Below, one piece after another: positions 18,581-26,993 of a stretch of DNA of 64,000 bases. How positions within the stretch are numbered: the stretch's first letter is position 1; each line of letters starts with the position of its first letter. The notes under the pieces were generated by a model. That model was given only the letters and a program-made list of their open reading frames with translations. It was not told the origin of the DNA and searched no databases. Both the position numbers and the translations under genes were made by a program. The DNA is from Pseudomonas asplenii (lineage in GTDB: Bacteria; Pseudomonadota; Gammaproteobacteria; Pseudomonadales; Pseudomonadaceae), in contig NZ_LT629777.1 in assembly GCF_900105475.1 (NCBI RefSeq), positions 5,022,001 through 5,086,000 on the forward strand. The letters run 5' to 3'.

Positions 18581-20092
18581 TCAGGCCATGATGTCAGTGA
18601 CCGCCATCTGTCCCACCGTCCGGACCTGAAAACCGGCCAGGCCGGCGCCGGAAAAATCGATTTCCAGGGAACCTACGTCGTACAGCGAGTCGTAGCGCAG
18701 CACCGCCTGCCCGGCCTGTCCGCTAAAGGACTGGACGAAACTCAGGCCCGAACCCTCGGTGATCTGCGTCAGGTCGATGTTGTCCTCGCCACTGGCGAAG
18801 TCGATGATCCAGTCGGCGGCGCCCGGCGCTGAATCCGCGGCGAAAGAGTACACGAAGCTGTCGCGCCCGCTACCGCCCTCCAGCCTGTCCAATCCAACGC
18901 CACCATGGAGGACGTCGTTGCCGGCATCACCGTACAGAAAGTCATTGCCGAGATCCCCCAGCAAGGTGTCATCCCCATCACCGCCCTTGAGCAGGTTGTC
19001 CGCCTCGTTGCCGATCATCAGGTCGTTACCGCTGCCACCGTAGGCATTTTCCACCGTGACGCCCAGGGCGATCGACACGTTGCCTCGCAACCCGCCCACA
19101 TCGGAAAACAGATCCTCGGCGAGATAGATCCTCTGGTCCTGGGTAAAGCCGGAGAAATCCAGGGTGTCGTTACCGCCGCCATCCCAGACAGTGAACACCA
19201 GCGTGTCCGAGGACGAGGTGGCGCTCAGGTAATCGCGATCGGTGTTGGAGTTGAAACCATATACGGTGTCGTCGGCACGGGTGTGGAGGTTGGCCCCGTA
19301 GAGTTTCTGGATCGCCGCGATATCGTCGATCAGTGGGCCCGAGGAAAAGGCCCGCGAACCGTCGCGGGTGAAATCCTGGCCGGTGTTGCGTTCATTCCAG
19401 TAGCTCATGACGCTGTAGCCGGACGAGTCTTCGGCATAGCTCGCGCCGCCATAGCCATCGTCACCACTGACCACCTGCCAGAGCCAGTCGAACCAGCTTT
19501 CTTCACCGGCGTTGTAGTCACCGGGATGGGACAAGCCCAGGTTATGGCCGATCTCGTGGGTGAGGATATGACGACCCAGGTTGTTCAGTGCCGGGGTCTT
19601 GTTGGGCTCGTTGTCGATACCGAGCTGGCGCCAGAACCAGCCAGCCCAGCTGTCGATAGCATCGACCTGATACCAGGACTGGCCTTCCTCAAGGGGATGG
19701 GGCATGAACGCAAAGGCCATTGCACCGCTAAGATCGCCGTCACTGTAGTTACCCAGGGTCAGGTGCCCATCCCCGCCACTCGCCGCCTCGGTGAAGGTGA
19801 CATTGGCAACATCCGCCCACGACTGCATGGAGCGCTGCGCCTGCTGTTTCTGTTGCTCGCTGAATTCACTGAACCCGCGCAACTCCATGTCGGCGAAGTC
19901 GGAGGGTTCAGCGCTGAGAAAGGTGTAGGTCAGGTCGATCCGTCCATTGTTGTCCCGGTCCTGCAGTACATCGCCGGTACGGGTGATCTGTGTGGCCGCC
20001 TGGGTCACGGAATAGGACGGCTTGCCGCCGGCTTGATAGTCCTCGGAGAGTGCTTGCCTGGAGGTCAGTGTTTGGGAATGCAGAAGAGTCAT
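18581..20092 (-). CDS. Serralysin-type zinc metalloprotease, copy 3 (divergent)
   Basis: A secreted 503-residue RTX metalloprotease. The zinc-binding motif HEIGHNLGLSH lies at about residues 179-189 and the Met-turn SVMSYW follows. The C-terminal half has GGxGxD calcium repeats (around residues 370-420), the DFASGEDNIDLTQI domain and a C-terminal MAVTDIMA secretion signal. Compared with the other two copies it has Trp-rich insertions on both sides of the zinc site (DSWAGWFWRQLGID before it, ESWFDWLWQVVSGDDGYGG after it), suggesting an altered substrate cleft. The ATG at 20092 follows AAGGATTT, and an in-frame ATG 18 codons upstream lacks a ribosome site. It lies directly upstream of inh and aprDEF. 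Confidence 0.93.
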   Translation of the reverse strand: MTLLHSQTLTSRQALSEDYQAGGKPSYSVTQAATQITRTGDVLQDRDNNGRIDLTYTFLSAEPSDFADMELRGFSEFSEQQKQQAQRSMQSWADVANVTFTEAASGGDGHLTLGNYSDGDLSGAMAFAFMPHPLEEGQSWYQVDAIDSWAGWFWRQLGIDNEPNKTPALNNLGRHILTHEIGHNLGLSHPGDYNAGEESWFDWLWQVVSGDDGYGGASYAEDSSGYSVMSYWNERNTGQDFTRDGSRAFSSGPLIDDIAAIQKLYGANLHTRADDTVYGFNSNTDRDYLSATSSSDTLVFTVWDGGGNDTLDFSGFTQDQRIYLAEDLFSDVGGLRGNVSIALGVTVENAYGGSGNDLMIGNEADNLLKGGDGDDTLLGDLGNDFLYGDAGNDVLHGGVGLDRLEGGSGRDSFVYSFAADSAPGAADWIIDFASGEDNIDLTQITEGSGLSFVQSFSGQAGQAVLRYDSLYDVGSLEIDFSGAGLAGFQVRTVGQMAVTDIMA

Positions 20093-20351
20093 GCTAAATC
20101 CTTGAGGCATGGAAAGAACGTGCTCGTCCAGGCGATTGCCCGGCAACGAGGGCGCGCATTGGACAGGCTCGCGTCTCGCGGCTCCAGCAGATAACGCTCA
20201 CCCGACGTGCAAATGCCGACTTCTCGAAAAAGACATCCGAGTCGGGCACATCATCCATGAGAAAAGTCGACACGGTACCTCCAACACAGCCACTTTCATG
20301 CTTCATACGATTCGACGAGGCAGCGCGAACGCTGCCCCGAGGTTGCACCGC
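20093..20351 (-). repeat. Intergenic spacer paralogous to the one upstream of copy 2
   Basis: The first ~80 bases upstream of copy 3 match the corresponding bases upstream of copy 2 (21867-21942): both read on the plus strand AAATCCTT, GCATGGAAA, ATTGCCC, then GGGCGCGCATTG. A second shared block, AAGACATCCGA followed by an AAAA.TC.ACAC segment, lies farther out. The spacer was evidently duplicated together with the protease gene. It probably holds a shared leader or promoter. Confidence 0.7.
20316..20339 (-). terminator. UUCG-loop hairpin after second serralysin gene
   Basis: A 10-bp stem with one wobble (20316-20325 with 20330-20339) closes a TTCG loop on the transcribed strand, 13 bases beyond the copy 2 stop. 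Its architecture matches the hairpin after aprX. There is no strong T run. Confidence 0.6.
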
Positions 20352-21866
20352 TCAGGCCACGATGTCCGTGATTGCCATCTGGCCGATCGTGGTGATCCGA
20401 AAATCCGCCACGCCATTGCCGGAGAAATCGATCGCCAGGGTTCCATCCTTGAAATGCGGGTCATAGTCCAATACCGCCTGACCGGCCTGGCCGGTGAACG
20501 TATCGACGAAACTCAGCCCCGCACCTTGTGTGATTCCGCTCAGGTCGATCCGGTCCTGGCCACTGACAAAATCCATGATCCAGTCGCTGGTGTAATGCGT
20601 CGAATCCGATATCGCGTTGAACACGAAGGTGTCCCGTCCTTCCCCGCCACTCAACAGGTCCGCCCCGGCCCCCCCCAATAAAATGTCATCGCCGTTGCCG
20701 CCCACCAGTTGATCGTCACCCGCACCGCCGTCGAGGAAGTCGACACCGTCACCACCGTGCAGCAGATCACCGCCCTCACCGGCGATGATCCGGTTATCCG
20801 CCGCATTGCCGACGATCAGGTCATTGCCACTGCCGCCATGGGCGTTTTCCAGGGTAACGCCCTTGGCGATCGACACGTTGCCCACCAGTCCCCCCACATC
20901 GGAAAACGAGGCTTCGTTCAGGTTGATCGTCTGGTCCTGGCTGAAACCGGAGAAATCCAGGGTGTCGTTACCGCCACCATCCCACACCGAAAACACCAGT
21001 GCATCCGCGTCCGAGCGGGCACTCAGGTAGTCGCGGCCGGTGTTGGAATTGAAACCGTAGACGGTGTCATCGGCCCGGGTGTCGTGGTTGGCACCATAGA
21101 GCTTCTGGATCGCCGCGATATCGTCCAGCAGTGGAGCGGACGAATAGGCGGCGACCCCGCCCTTGGTGAAGTTCTGACCGGTGTTGCTTTCACTCCAGTA
21201 GCTCATGACGCTGAAACCGAGGGTGTCCTGCACGTAGAGGGCGTCCTTGTAGCTCGGATTGCCACGGGTCGCATCGTAATCGCCTAGGTGCGACAGGCCG
21301 AGGCTATGACCGATCTCGTGAACCAGCGTCAGACGTCCGAAATTGTTCAGCTCCGGCGTCTTGTTGGTGTCGTAGCCGCTGCCGATCAGGTACCAGGACT
21401 GCCCATCGTAGTCGGGCTCACCCTGGGGCTGAAACGCGAACGCCGAGCCCCCCGACGGCCCGGCACTGTAATTGCCGAAGCTCAAATGTCCGTCACCACC
21501 GGCCTGCGCCTCGGTGAAGCTCAGATTGGCGACATCCGCCCAGGACTGCATGGCCAGCTTCGCCTGGGCTTTCTGCACATCACTGAACGCGCTGAAACCA
21601 CTGATACCCACATTCATCCCCAACTCGACGAAATTCGCCGGTGGACTGTCGAGAAAGGCATAGGTCAGGTGGACCTTGCCGTCATTGTCCAGGTCTTTCC
21701 AGGTATGGCCGCTGCGACTGATCTGTGCGGCCGACTGATCCACCGAATAGGACGGCTTGCCATTGATCAGCCCCGGTCCACCCCGTTCGGAGAGTTCCGG
21801 GTGACTGGCCTGAAGCTTGAACGAAAGGGGTTCGGAAGTTGCTGTTTCGGAATGAGGAGTTATCAC
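20352..21866 (-). CDS. Serralysin-type zinc metalloprotease, copy 2
   Basis: A secreted RTX metalloprotease of 504 residues. [11 protein letters not shown] (about 183-193) is the zinc site, in a slightly unusual context with Leu instead of Pro after the third His (SHLGDY). [10 protein letters not shown] is the Met-turn. Calcium-binding GGxGxD repeats ([41 protein letters not shown]) occupy about residues 345-415, and the C-terminus ends MAITDIVA, the hydrophobic ABC-secretion signal. The start is GTG at 21866 with AAGGAT just upstream. The upstream spacer is homologous to that of copy 3, arguing for a module duplication. Export by AprDEF is inferred from the cluster. Confidence 0.93.
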   Translation of the reverse strand: MITPHSETATSEPLSFKLQASHPELSERGGPGLINGKPSYSVDQSAAQISRSGHTWKDLDNDGKVHLTYAFLDSPPANFVELGMNVGISGFSAFSDVQKAQAKLAMQSWADVANLSFTEAQAGGDGHLSFGNYSAGPSGGSAFAFQPQGEPDYDGQSWYLIGSGYDTNKTPELNNFGRLTLVHEIGHSLGLSHLGDYDATRGNPSYKDALYVQDTLGFSVMSYWSESNTGQNFTKGGVAAYSSAPLLDDIAAIQKLYGANHDTRADDTVYGFNSNTGRDYLSARSDADALVFSVWDGGGNDTLDFSGFSQDQTINLNEASFSDVGGLVGNVSIAKGVTLENAHGGSGNDLIVGNAADNRIIAGEGGDLLHGGDGVDFLDGGAGDDQLVGGNGDDILLGGAGADLLSGGEGRDTFVFNAISDSTHYTSDWIMDFVSGQDRIDLSGITQGAGLSFVDTFTGQAGQAVLDYDPHFKDGTLAIDFSGNGVADFRITTIGQMAITDIVA

Positions 21867-22148
21867 GCGAAATCCTTAATGCATGGAAAAATGTATACGA
21901 GCAGTCATTGCCCGATAACAGGGGCGCGCATTGAACAGCCTCTTATCCGAAAGTTCCTGCAAATACCGCCCTCTCATCTTTTGAAAGTGATTCTTCTGTC
22001 AAGACATCCGACGTTGGATCCATTTCAATAGGAAAAATCAACACAACAGTATCAACATGCCGATCCACCACTCAGAACTTTGCCGAAGCGGATAAGTCGA
22101 CACAACTTTCAAAGAGACGGCGCGAACGCCGCCTCCCGTATCATCGAA
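21867..22148 (-). repeat. Intergenic spacer between aprX and copy 2 (duplicated leader)
   Basis: 282 bases without a gene. The part next to copy 2 (21867-21942) and the AAGACATCCGA block near 22000 are shared with the spacer before copy 3, while the part next to aprX holds a terminator-like hairpin. No similarity to the region upstream of aprX itself was seen. Confidence 0.65.
22114..22135 (-). terminator. UUCG-loop hairpin after aprX
   Basis: A 9-bp stem (22114-22122 with 22127-22135, one G-U pair) with a TTCG loop on the transcribed strand, followed by CTTTG. It lies 13 bases after the aprX stop and is the likely intrinsic, possibly leaky, terminator separating aprX from the rest of the cluster. 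Confidence 0.65.
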
Positions 22149-23597
22149 TCAGACCACGATATCGCTGACCGCCGCCTGGCCCACCGTGGTGACCAGGAAG
22201 TCCGCCACGCCATGCCCGGAGAAGTCGACCGCCAAGGAGCCCAGATTGGTGCCCGAGGCATAGGTCAACACCGCATCGCCGGCATGCCCGGTAAACGCGT
22301 TGACGAAGTTCAACGCCGAACCGTGGGTGATCCCGGACAGGTCGATCTTGTCCTGGCCGCTGACAAAATCCATGATCCGGTCGGCCGCCTTCGGCGTCGA
22401 ATCGGACACAGCGGCGAACACGAAAGTATCGCTACCGGCACCGCCCCACAGTTTGTCCGCTTCGCCAGCGCCGTAGAGGATGTCGTTGCCGGCACCGCCA
22501 CGCAGTTCGTTGGCCACATCGTTACCGATCAGCAGGTCGTTGCCCGAACCACCGATGGCATTCTCGACGGTAACGCCCTGGGCAATCGAGATATTGCCGA
22601 CCATGCCACCGACATCGGAGAACGAGCCGGCATGCAGGTTGATCTTCTGGCTCTGGGTAAAGCCGGAGAAGTCCAGGGTATCGTTGCCGCCGCCATCCCA
22701 GACCGAGAACACCAGCTTGTCCGAAGACGAGTTGGCACTCAGGTAGTCGCGACCGGCATTGGAGTTGAAACCATAGGTGGTATCACCGGCACGGGTGCTG
22801 TAGTTGGCGCCGTAGAGTTTCTGGATCGCGGCGATGTCGTCCATCAGCGGGCCGGACGAATAGGCCTCGACACCACCCTTGCTGAAGTTCTGGCTGGTGT
22901 TGCTTTCACTCCAGTAGCTCATGACGCTATAGCCGCGGGTGTCCTGCCCGTAGGTCGCATCCTTGTAGGTCGGGTTGCCCTCGCCGGCGTTATAGTCGCC
23001 GGGGTGGGACAGGCCCAGGGTGTGGCCGATCTCGTGGGTGAGGGTCTGGCGACCGTAGTTGTTCAGGCCAGGCGTCTTGTTGACGTTGTAGCCGCTACCG
23101 GTCAGGTACCAGGACTGGCCGTCATAGCCAGGTTCGGTGCCCGGCAGGAAGGCGAATGCCGCCGCCCCTTCCTGGCCGCCGCTGTAGTTACCAAAGGTCA
23201 TGTGACCATCGCCACCCTTCGCGGCCTCGGTGAAGGTCACGTTGGCAACGTCGGCCCAGGACTGCATGGCCAACACCGCCTGCGACTTCTGCAGTGTACT
23301 GAACTGACTGAACCCGGTAACGCCCAGACCGCTGAAGTTCGAGGTCGGGGACGTCAGGAAGGTATAGGTCAGTTCGATCTTGCCGCTACCGTTCAGATCG
23401 TGCCAGGCGGCACCGTCACGCAACAGGTACGTGGCGGCCTGATCGACGGAATAGGAGGGTTTGCCATTGACCGTGAGATTGCCACCACGGTCGTATTGAT
23501 GGCTGAAGCTATCGATCTGGTTGAAGGCGGAACTTGTACCACTGGCCGCCAGTGCCGACTCTACCGAACCAATAGCTTTCGCTTTGACTTTCGACAT
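22149..23597 (-). CDS. aprX: Alkaline serralysin metalloprotease AprX/AprA, copy 1
   Basis: The canonical secreted caseinolytic alkaline protease of fluorescent pseudomonads, 482 residues starting [11 protein letters not shown]. The zinc motif [15 protein letters not shown] lies at about 188-202 and the Met-turn SVMSYW at about 224-229. A run of RTX nonapeptides ([30 protein letters not shown]) spans roughly residues 335-385. The C-terminal serralysin domain has [14 protein letters not shown] and ends VSDIVV, a typical type I secretion signal. The ATG at 23597 is supported by AAGGAAG at the right distance; an upstream in-frame ATG (23648) lacks support. Gac/Rsm control is suggested by a CANGGANG box over this ribosome site. 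It is the first gene of the cluster. Confidence 0.96.
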   Translation of the reverse strand: MSKVKAKAIGSVESALAASGTSSAFNQIDSFSHQYDRGGNLTVNGKPSYSVDQAATYLLRDGAAWHDLNGSGKIELTYTFLTSPTSNFSGLGVTGFSQFSTLQKSQAVLAMQSWADVANVTFTEAAKGGDGHMTFGNYSGGQEGAAAFAFLPGTEPGYDGQSWYLTGSGYNVNKTPGLNNYGRQTLTHEIGHTLGLSHPGDYNAGEGNPTYKDATYGQDTRGYSVMSYWSESNTSQNFSKGGVEAYSSGPLMDDIAAIQKLYGANYSTRAGDTTYGFNSNAGRDYLSANSSSDKLVFSVWDGGGNDTLDFSGFTQSQKINLHAGSFSDVGGMVGNISIAQGVTVENAIGGSGNDLLIGNDVANELRGGAGNDILYGAGEADKLWGGAGSDTFVFAAVSDSTPKAADRIMDFVSGQDKIDLSGITHGSALNFVNAFTGHAGDAVLTYASGTNLGSLAVDFSGHGVADFLVTTVGQAAVSDIVV

Positions 23598-23604
23598 AAA
23601 CACA

Positions 23605-23612
23605 CTTCCTTG
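23605..23612 (-). promoter_or_regulatory. RsmA/RsmE box over the aprX ribosome binding site
   Basis: The minus strand reads A-CAAGGAAG-T, a full match to the CsrA/RsmA consensus, with the GGA inside the Shine-Dalgarno. Rsm repression of aprA translation is established for P. protegens; here the site itself is what is seen. Confidence 0.65.
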
Positions 23613-23706
23613 TTTGCAAGTGAAACAGTTTTTGTCAGATAGCGACAATCCCTTGGCGAGATCATCCTATCACTCGCCTTTTTTGAAGGCAGCGAGAAAT
23701 TGACAC

Positions 23707-23747
23707 ATTTTGAAATCAACCGTCTAGCGCTTTTTTTGATATCAAAA
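23707..23747. promoter_or_regulatory. Two TTTTGANATCAA boxes in the aprX/araC divergent region
   Basis: The 497-base region between aprX and the AraC-type gene (23598-24094) is AT-rich and holds no convincing gene. It contains a perfect 14-bp palindrome TTTTGATATCAAAA (23734-23747) and a near-copy TTTTGAAATCAA (23708-23719) 26 bases away, about 110-150 bases upstream of aprX. They look like paired operator sites for an unidentified dimeric regulator. Confidence 0.45.
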
Positions 23748-24094
23748 TGCTTTAAACCGGAAAGATCCCGCAAACATTGCTTATTCCCCTGAAAATATTT
23801 TCTGAAGGATTTTTCCGAGCTTCATCAGCAGGACATTGGAAATATTCAAGTCGAAAAAGTGCATAAGCCCTGCACACCAATAAGTGACCAGCCAGTCATT
23901 TATCAACTTGCAGGTTTTATCATTTATCGCATGTTCTTAGTGGCGCAAGATGTGACCCGTACATATAGCCCCCGCCATCCCCGGTCGAAGCACGCGGGTC
24001 CAGGCCCCCACGATTGCACGGATGTTCTAGACTTACCCTGGCAAAACGATGCCTACTGGCACCCTGCACGATTGAGCAATGTTCCAGGTACAGC

Positions 24095-24943
24095 ATGTCC
24101 AGCAACGCCGACAACTGGATCGACCTGACTCAGGATCGCGATACCGGTATCGAAACCCTCCGTGCCCATTTCAAGGGGCACGCCTATGACGCCCACTGGC
24201 ATGACACCTACCTGATAGGCGTCACCGAACAGGGGGTGCAGCAGTTCAATTGCCAGCGCACCCGCTATCACAGCATGCCCGGCCACGTGTTCATGCTCGA
24301 GCCCGGGGAAATCCACGACGGCGATGCGCCCACCGAAGGCGGCTTCACCTACCGGACACTGTACCTTGAGCCACACTGGCTGGAGCGCGAGCTGGGTGCG
24401 TTGTTCGAGGAAGCCCCGGCCAATAGCCAATTGGCGTTCTGTACGCCACTGGCAACCGGCGACAGTCGTCTGGCCCTGGCCACCAGCGCGGCGTTCCAGG
24501 CGATGCACAGCCCGGAATTGCGGATTGTCCAGCAAAGCGCCCTGGACCAGATGTTCGACGCCCTCACCCGCCACCTGCACTGGCGTACCCGCTACCGCGA
24601 AGACCCGCGCCTGCCGCAGGTGGCACAACGTGCGCGCGAGTACCTGCACGCCAACCTGCACCTGGATGTCAGCCTGGATGACCTGGCGCGGGCGACCGGC
24701 GTCGACCGCTTTCGCCTGACCCGCGCCTTCAAGTCAGCCTATGGCCTGCCGCCCCACGCCTACCTGGTGCAATTGCGCCTGGCCCGGGCACGGCGCTTGC
24801 TGGCGATGGGCGAACAACCGGCGAGCGTGGCCATGAGTCTCGGCTTCTCCGACCAGAGCCATCTGGGACGCTGGTTCGTCCGCGCCTATGGCCTGACACC
24901 AGCGGCCTACCGCAAGCGTTGCTCAAACCTTCCAGACGCCTGA
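24095..24943 (+). CDS. AraC family transcriptional regulator
   Basis: A 282-residue regulator with an N-terminal cupin-like AraC ligand-binding domain (HWHDTYLIGVTEQGVQQF and the PGHVFMLEPGEIHDG segment, about residues 30-75). A C-terminal double helix-turn-helix follows (about 185-280: VSLDDLARATGVDRFRLTRA and PASVAMSLGFSDQSHLGRWF). The ATG at 24095 starts MSSNADNWIDL and gives the usual length. It lies 51 bases upstream of a LysE-type exporter in the same direction, a frequent pairing in which the regulator controls amino-acid export. It is also divergent from aprX, but a role there is only a possibility. Confidence 0.88.
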   Translation: MSSNADNWIDLTQDRDTGIETLRAHFKGHAYDAHWHDTYLIGVTEQGVQQFNCQRTRYHSMPGHVFMLEPGEIHDGDAPTEGGFTYRTLYLEPHWLERELGALFEEAPANSQLAFCTPLATGDSRLALATSAAFQAMHSPELRIVQQSALDQMFDALTRHLHWRTRYREDPRLPQVAQRAREYLHANLHLDVSLDDLARATGVDRFRLTRAFKSAYGLPPHAYLVQLRLARARRLLAMGEQPASVAMSLGFSDQSHLGRWFVRAYGLTPAAYRKRCSNLPDA

Positions 24944-24994
24944 GGCGACAGCCGCGAAGATCGTCACATCGATCCATTCGCGGAGTCTTGAACC

Positions 24995-25606
24995 ATGCTG
25001 TCCAACTTCCCCAACCTGTTGCCGTTTCTGCTGTTCGCCTTCGTCGCCTCGGTCACGCCGGGGCCGAACAATATCCTCGTACTGAGCAACAGCGCGCGCC
25101 ATGGCCTGATGGCGGCGCTGCCGATCATTCTCGGCGCTGGTGCTGGTGCCGCGTTGATCGTGCTGCTGGTGGGCAGTGGGGTCGGCCAGTCGCTGAGCGA
25201 TCTGCCACGGGTACACAGGGTCATGCAATGGCTGGGGATCGCCTGGCTGAGCCTGCTGGCCTGGCAGATCTTCAATGCCCCGGTGAGCGGCCTGGAAACC
25301 GGTGCCCATGAGCCAAGGCGGCTCGGCTTGCTGAGCGCAGCCAGCCTGCAACTGATCAACCCCAAGGTGTGGATGATGGCCCTGGCAGTGGTCGGCGTGT
25401 TCGCCGGCAACGGTGCCGAACGCCAGGCTCACATCATTTCGCTGTCTCTGGCTTTCTTCCTGGTCTCACTGCCGTGCATGGGCCTCTGGGCCATCCTCGG
25501 CGCCGGATCGGCTCGGCTGCTGCGCTCGCCACTGGCGCTGCAGCGCTTCAATCGCTGCATGGCGCTGCTGCTGTTGGTGTCGGCGTGGCTGAGTGTTCTG
25601 GCCTGA
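24995..25606 (+). CDS. LysE/RhtB family amino-acid exporter
   Basis: A 203-residue inner-membrane protein with about six hydrophobic helices. The family signature is near the N-terminus (SVTPGPNNILVLSNSARHG, about residues 18-36), and QLINPKVWMMALAV in the middle is the second conserved block. It probably exports amino acids or related metabolites. It follows an AraC regulator, likely its controller. The stop codon lies inside the first unit of a 20-bp tandem duplication, so the end of the gene is locally repeated. Confidence 0.9.
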   Translation: MLSNFPNLLPFLLFAFVASVTPGPNNILVLSNSARHGLMAALPIILGAGAGAALIVLLVGSGVGQSLSDLPRVHRVMQWLGIAWLSLLAWQIFNAPVSGLETGAHEPRRLGLLSAASLQLINPKVWMMALAVVGVFAGNGAERQAHIISLSLAFFLVSLPCMGLWAILGAGSARLLRSPLALQRFNRCMALLLLVSAWLSVLA

Positions 25607-25630
25607 AGAAGAGTGTTCTGGCCTGAAGAA
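25591..25630. repeat. 20-bp perfect tandem duplication across the lysE-type stop
   Basis: The unit GAGTGTTCTGGCCTGAAGAA occurs twice head to tail (25591-25610, 25611-25630). The first copy encodes the last residues and stop of the exporter; the second lies beyond the stop. It looks like a recent slippage or replication duplication. Confidence 0.9.
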
Positions 25631-25700
25631 TACACCTAAGTGCACCGCCCAGTGCTGAGCCGGCAGCATCGGCATGCTGCGCCACTCTGGCCAACGCCCC

Positions 25701-25735
25701 GTGGGAGCCGGCTTGCTGGCGATCCGCCATAGGCG
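25701..25735. repeat. Single REP element
   Basis: The sequence GTGGGAGCCGGCTTGCTGGC plus the following GATCCGCC matches the REP copy after ugd. A short CCGCC/GGCGG hairpin follows. It sits between the converging LysE-type and CPBP genes. Confidence 0.7.
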
Positions 25736-25740
25736 GCCAT

Positions 25741-26478
25741 TCACCCCGCCATCGGCACGGCAATCAGCAGGATGGCCGTGCCATGGGTCGCCGTCGAGGC
25801 CACCACGCCATAGCGCATCCGCACCAGCCCACAAGCCACCCCTTCCAACAGGGTAAAAGCCAGCACCGGCCAGCCCAACTGGGTCACCGTCAGCGCCAGG
25901 AACGAATGGCAGGCGGAAAATGCCACCGCACTGATCAACGCTGCCCGCAGGGGCGTCACCTGCCCCTCCAGATATCCCTGGAGGAACCCGCGAAACAGCA
26001 CCTCCTCCAGCGCATTGGCCCCATAAGCCAACACCAGCATCCCAGGCAGCCAGCTCCAGTAACCGGCAATCGCAGCGGGTTCGATGTCTTGATAGAGCCG
26101 CAATGGCAAGCCGATCAGGCAACCGGCAGCGACGCCCACCGCCAGCCCGACAATCCGGTTGCCCTTGAACACCACCAGCAATTGCCACAACGGCGGCGTC
26201 AGCCAGGCCAGCAGCGCGACCAGCCCCAGGGACAAGCCACCGAGCATGGCCAATACGAACGGATTGGCGATGAAACCGATTTGCAAATCGCCACTGAGCG
26301 ACCACAAGCCCAGCGGGGTCATCGCGTCGCGCAGCAGCACAAAGGTCAGCAGCAGGATCGCGATGCGCAAGGCGGGTTGGTTCTTGGGCACCAGATAGAA
26401 CCACAGGCCGCACAGCAGCAGGCCCGGGATCAGGTAGAGCCCGTAGTGGATCAGAACAACAAATCCGTCATGGATCAT
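25741..26478 (-). CDS. CPBP family intramembrane metalloprotease (Abi/CAAX-like)
   Basis: A 245-residue polytopic membrane protein with about seven hydrophobic segments. The CPBP signature is present: EEVLFRGFLQG (about residue 163) provides the glutamate pair and Arg, ACHSFLAL (about 190) the His, and STATHGTAIL near the C-terminus the second conserved His. Related proteins cleave membrane-bound substrates or modify bacteriocin resistance; the substrate here is unknown. It is encoded alone, opposite to the LysE-type gene and in the same direction as the nearby tRNA gene. Confidence 0.85.
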   Translation of the reverse strand: MIHDGFVVLIHYGLYLIPGLLLCGLWFYLVPKNQPALRIAILLLTFVLLRDAMTPLGLWSLSGDLQIGFIANPFVLAMLGGLSLGLVALLAWLTPPLWQLLVVFKGNRIVGLAVGVAAGCLIGLPLRLYQDIEPAAIAGYWSWLPGMLVLAYGANALEEVLFRGFLQGYLEGQVTPLRAALISAVAFSACHSFLALTVTQLGWPVLAFTLLEGVACGLVRMRYGVVASTATHGTAILLIAVPMAG

Positions 26479-26605
26479 TCGGCCATCCCTGGTTTCGGCA
26501 CACAGCGAAACGTCCGTTTTAGCAAGTTTCCTGCTCTGCGGACAATCGGGGATTTCAGGCTATTGAGGCCTGGCTGGTCATGGAAACTGGAAAGCAAAAA
26601 GAAAA

Positions 26606-26680
26606 TGGCAGGGGCGGCTGGATTCGAACCAACGCATGGCAGGATCAAAACCTGCTGCCTTACCGCTTGGCGACGCCCCT
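26606..26680 (-). tRNA. tRNA-Gln (UUG)
   Basis: On the minus strand a 75-base cloverleaf starts AGGGGCG and ends CGCCCCT-G-CCA, giving a perfect seven-base-pair acceptor stem with an encoded CCA. The anticodon stem GCAGG/CCTGC holds the loop TTTTGAT, so the anticodon is TTG (26646-26648), decoding CAA/CAG. The T arm GGTTCGAATCC is standard. No integrase or duplicated tRNA end was seen nearby. Confidence 0.96.
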
Positions 26681-26993
26681 GTAGCTTACAGCTGAACATT
26701 GCCGCTTTACTTGGCAACCCTGGCGGGCCACTGCGACAACGCGGACAAATGTATCAACCTTTGATCGTAATGGGAAGCCCCCGGCAATAAAAATTTCTTT
26801 GAATACAGCGACTTATTTAGTCACGATCAAAACGCCACTATCCACTGGCTGCACGCGTTCGATCAACACATCCTGCCCCTCTGCGTTTGCGATCGGCGCA
26901 ATAGCGACCTATGGTCCAAACAACGCCCTTTCACAACCCGCTCCCTGAGCCGCTGTCCATCCAGTACGAACCCACCCGTAACGAGGTGATGAC
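26681..26993. promoter_or_regulatory. Intergenic region upstream of tRNA-Gln and cbs
   Basis: 313 bases with no convincing gene. It must carry the leftward tRNA promoter and the rightward promoter of the transsulfuration pair. The ribosome site before cbs is the GAGGTG near 26983. No specific operator was recognised. Confidence 0.5.

Noticed and set aside
18900..22560. Repetitive GGxGxD-encoding DNA as a CRISPR or tandem repeat array
   Set aside because: The periodicity is codon-level RTX nonapeptide coding inside intact genes, with no spacer structure.
22080..23642. 520-codon plus-strand frame over aprX
   Set aside because: Antisense shadow; the same kind of frame appears over the other two proteases because their sequences are homologous.
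26475..26717. 80-codon minus-strand frame covering the tRNA-Gln gene
   Set aside because: It reads through the tRNA and has no ribosome site; the tRNA cloverleaf explains the sequence.
26606..26993. tRNA-Gln as an integration site of a mobile island
   Set aside because: No integrase, no duplicated tRNA 3' end and no change to phage-like genes on either side.
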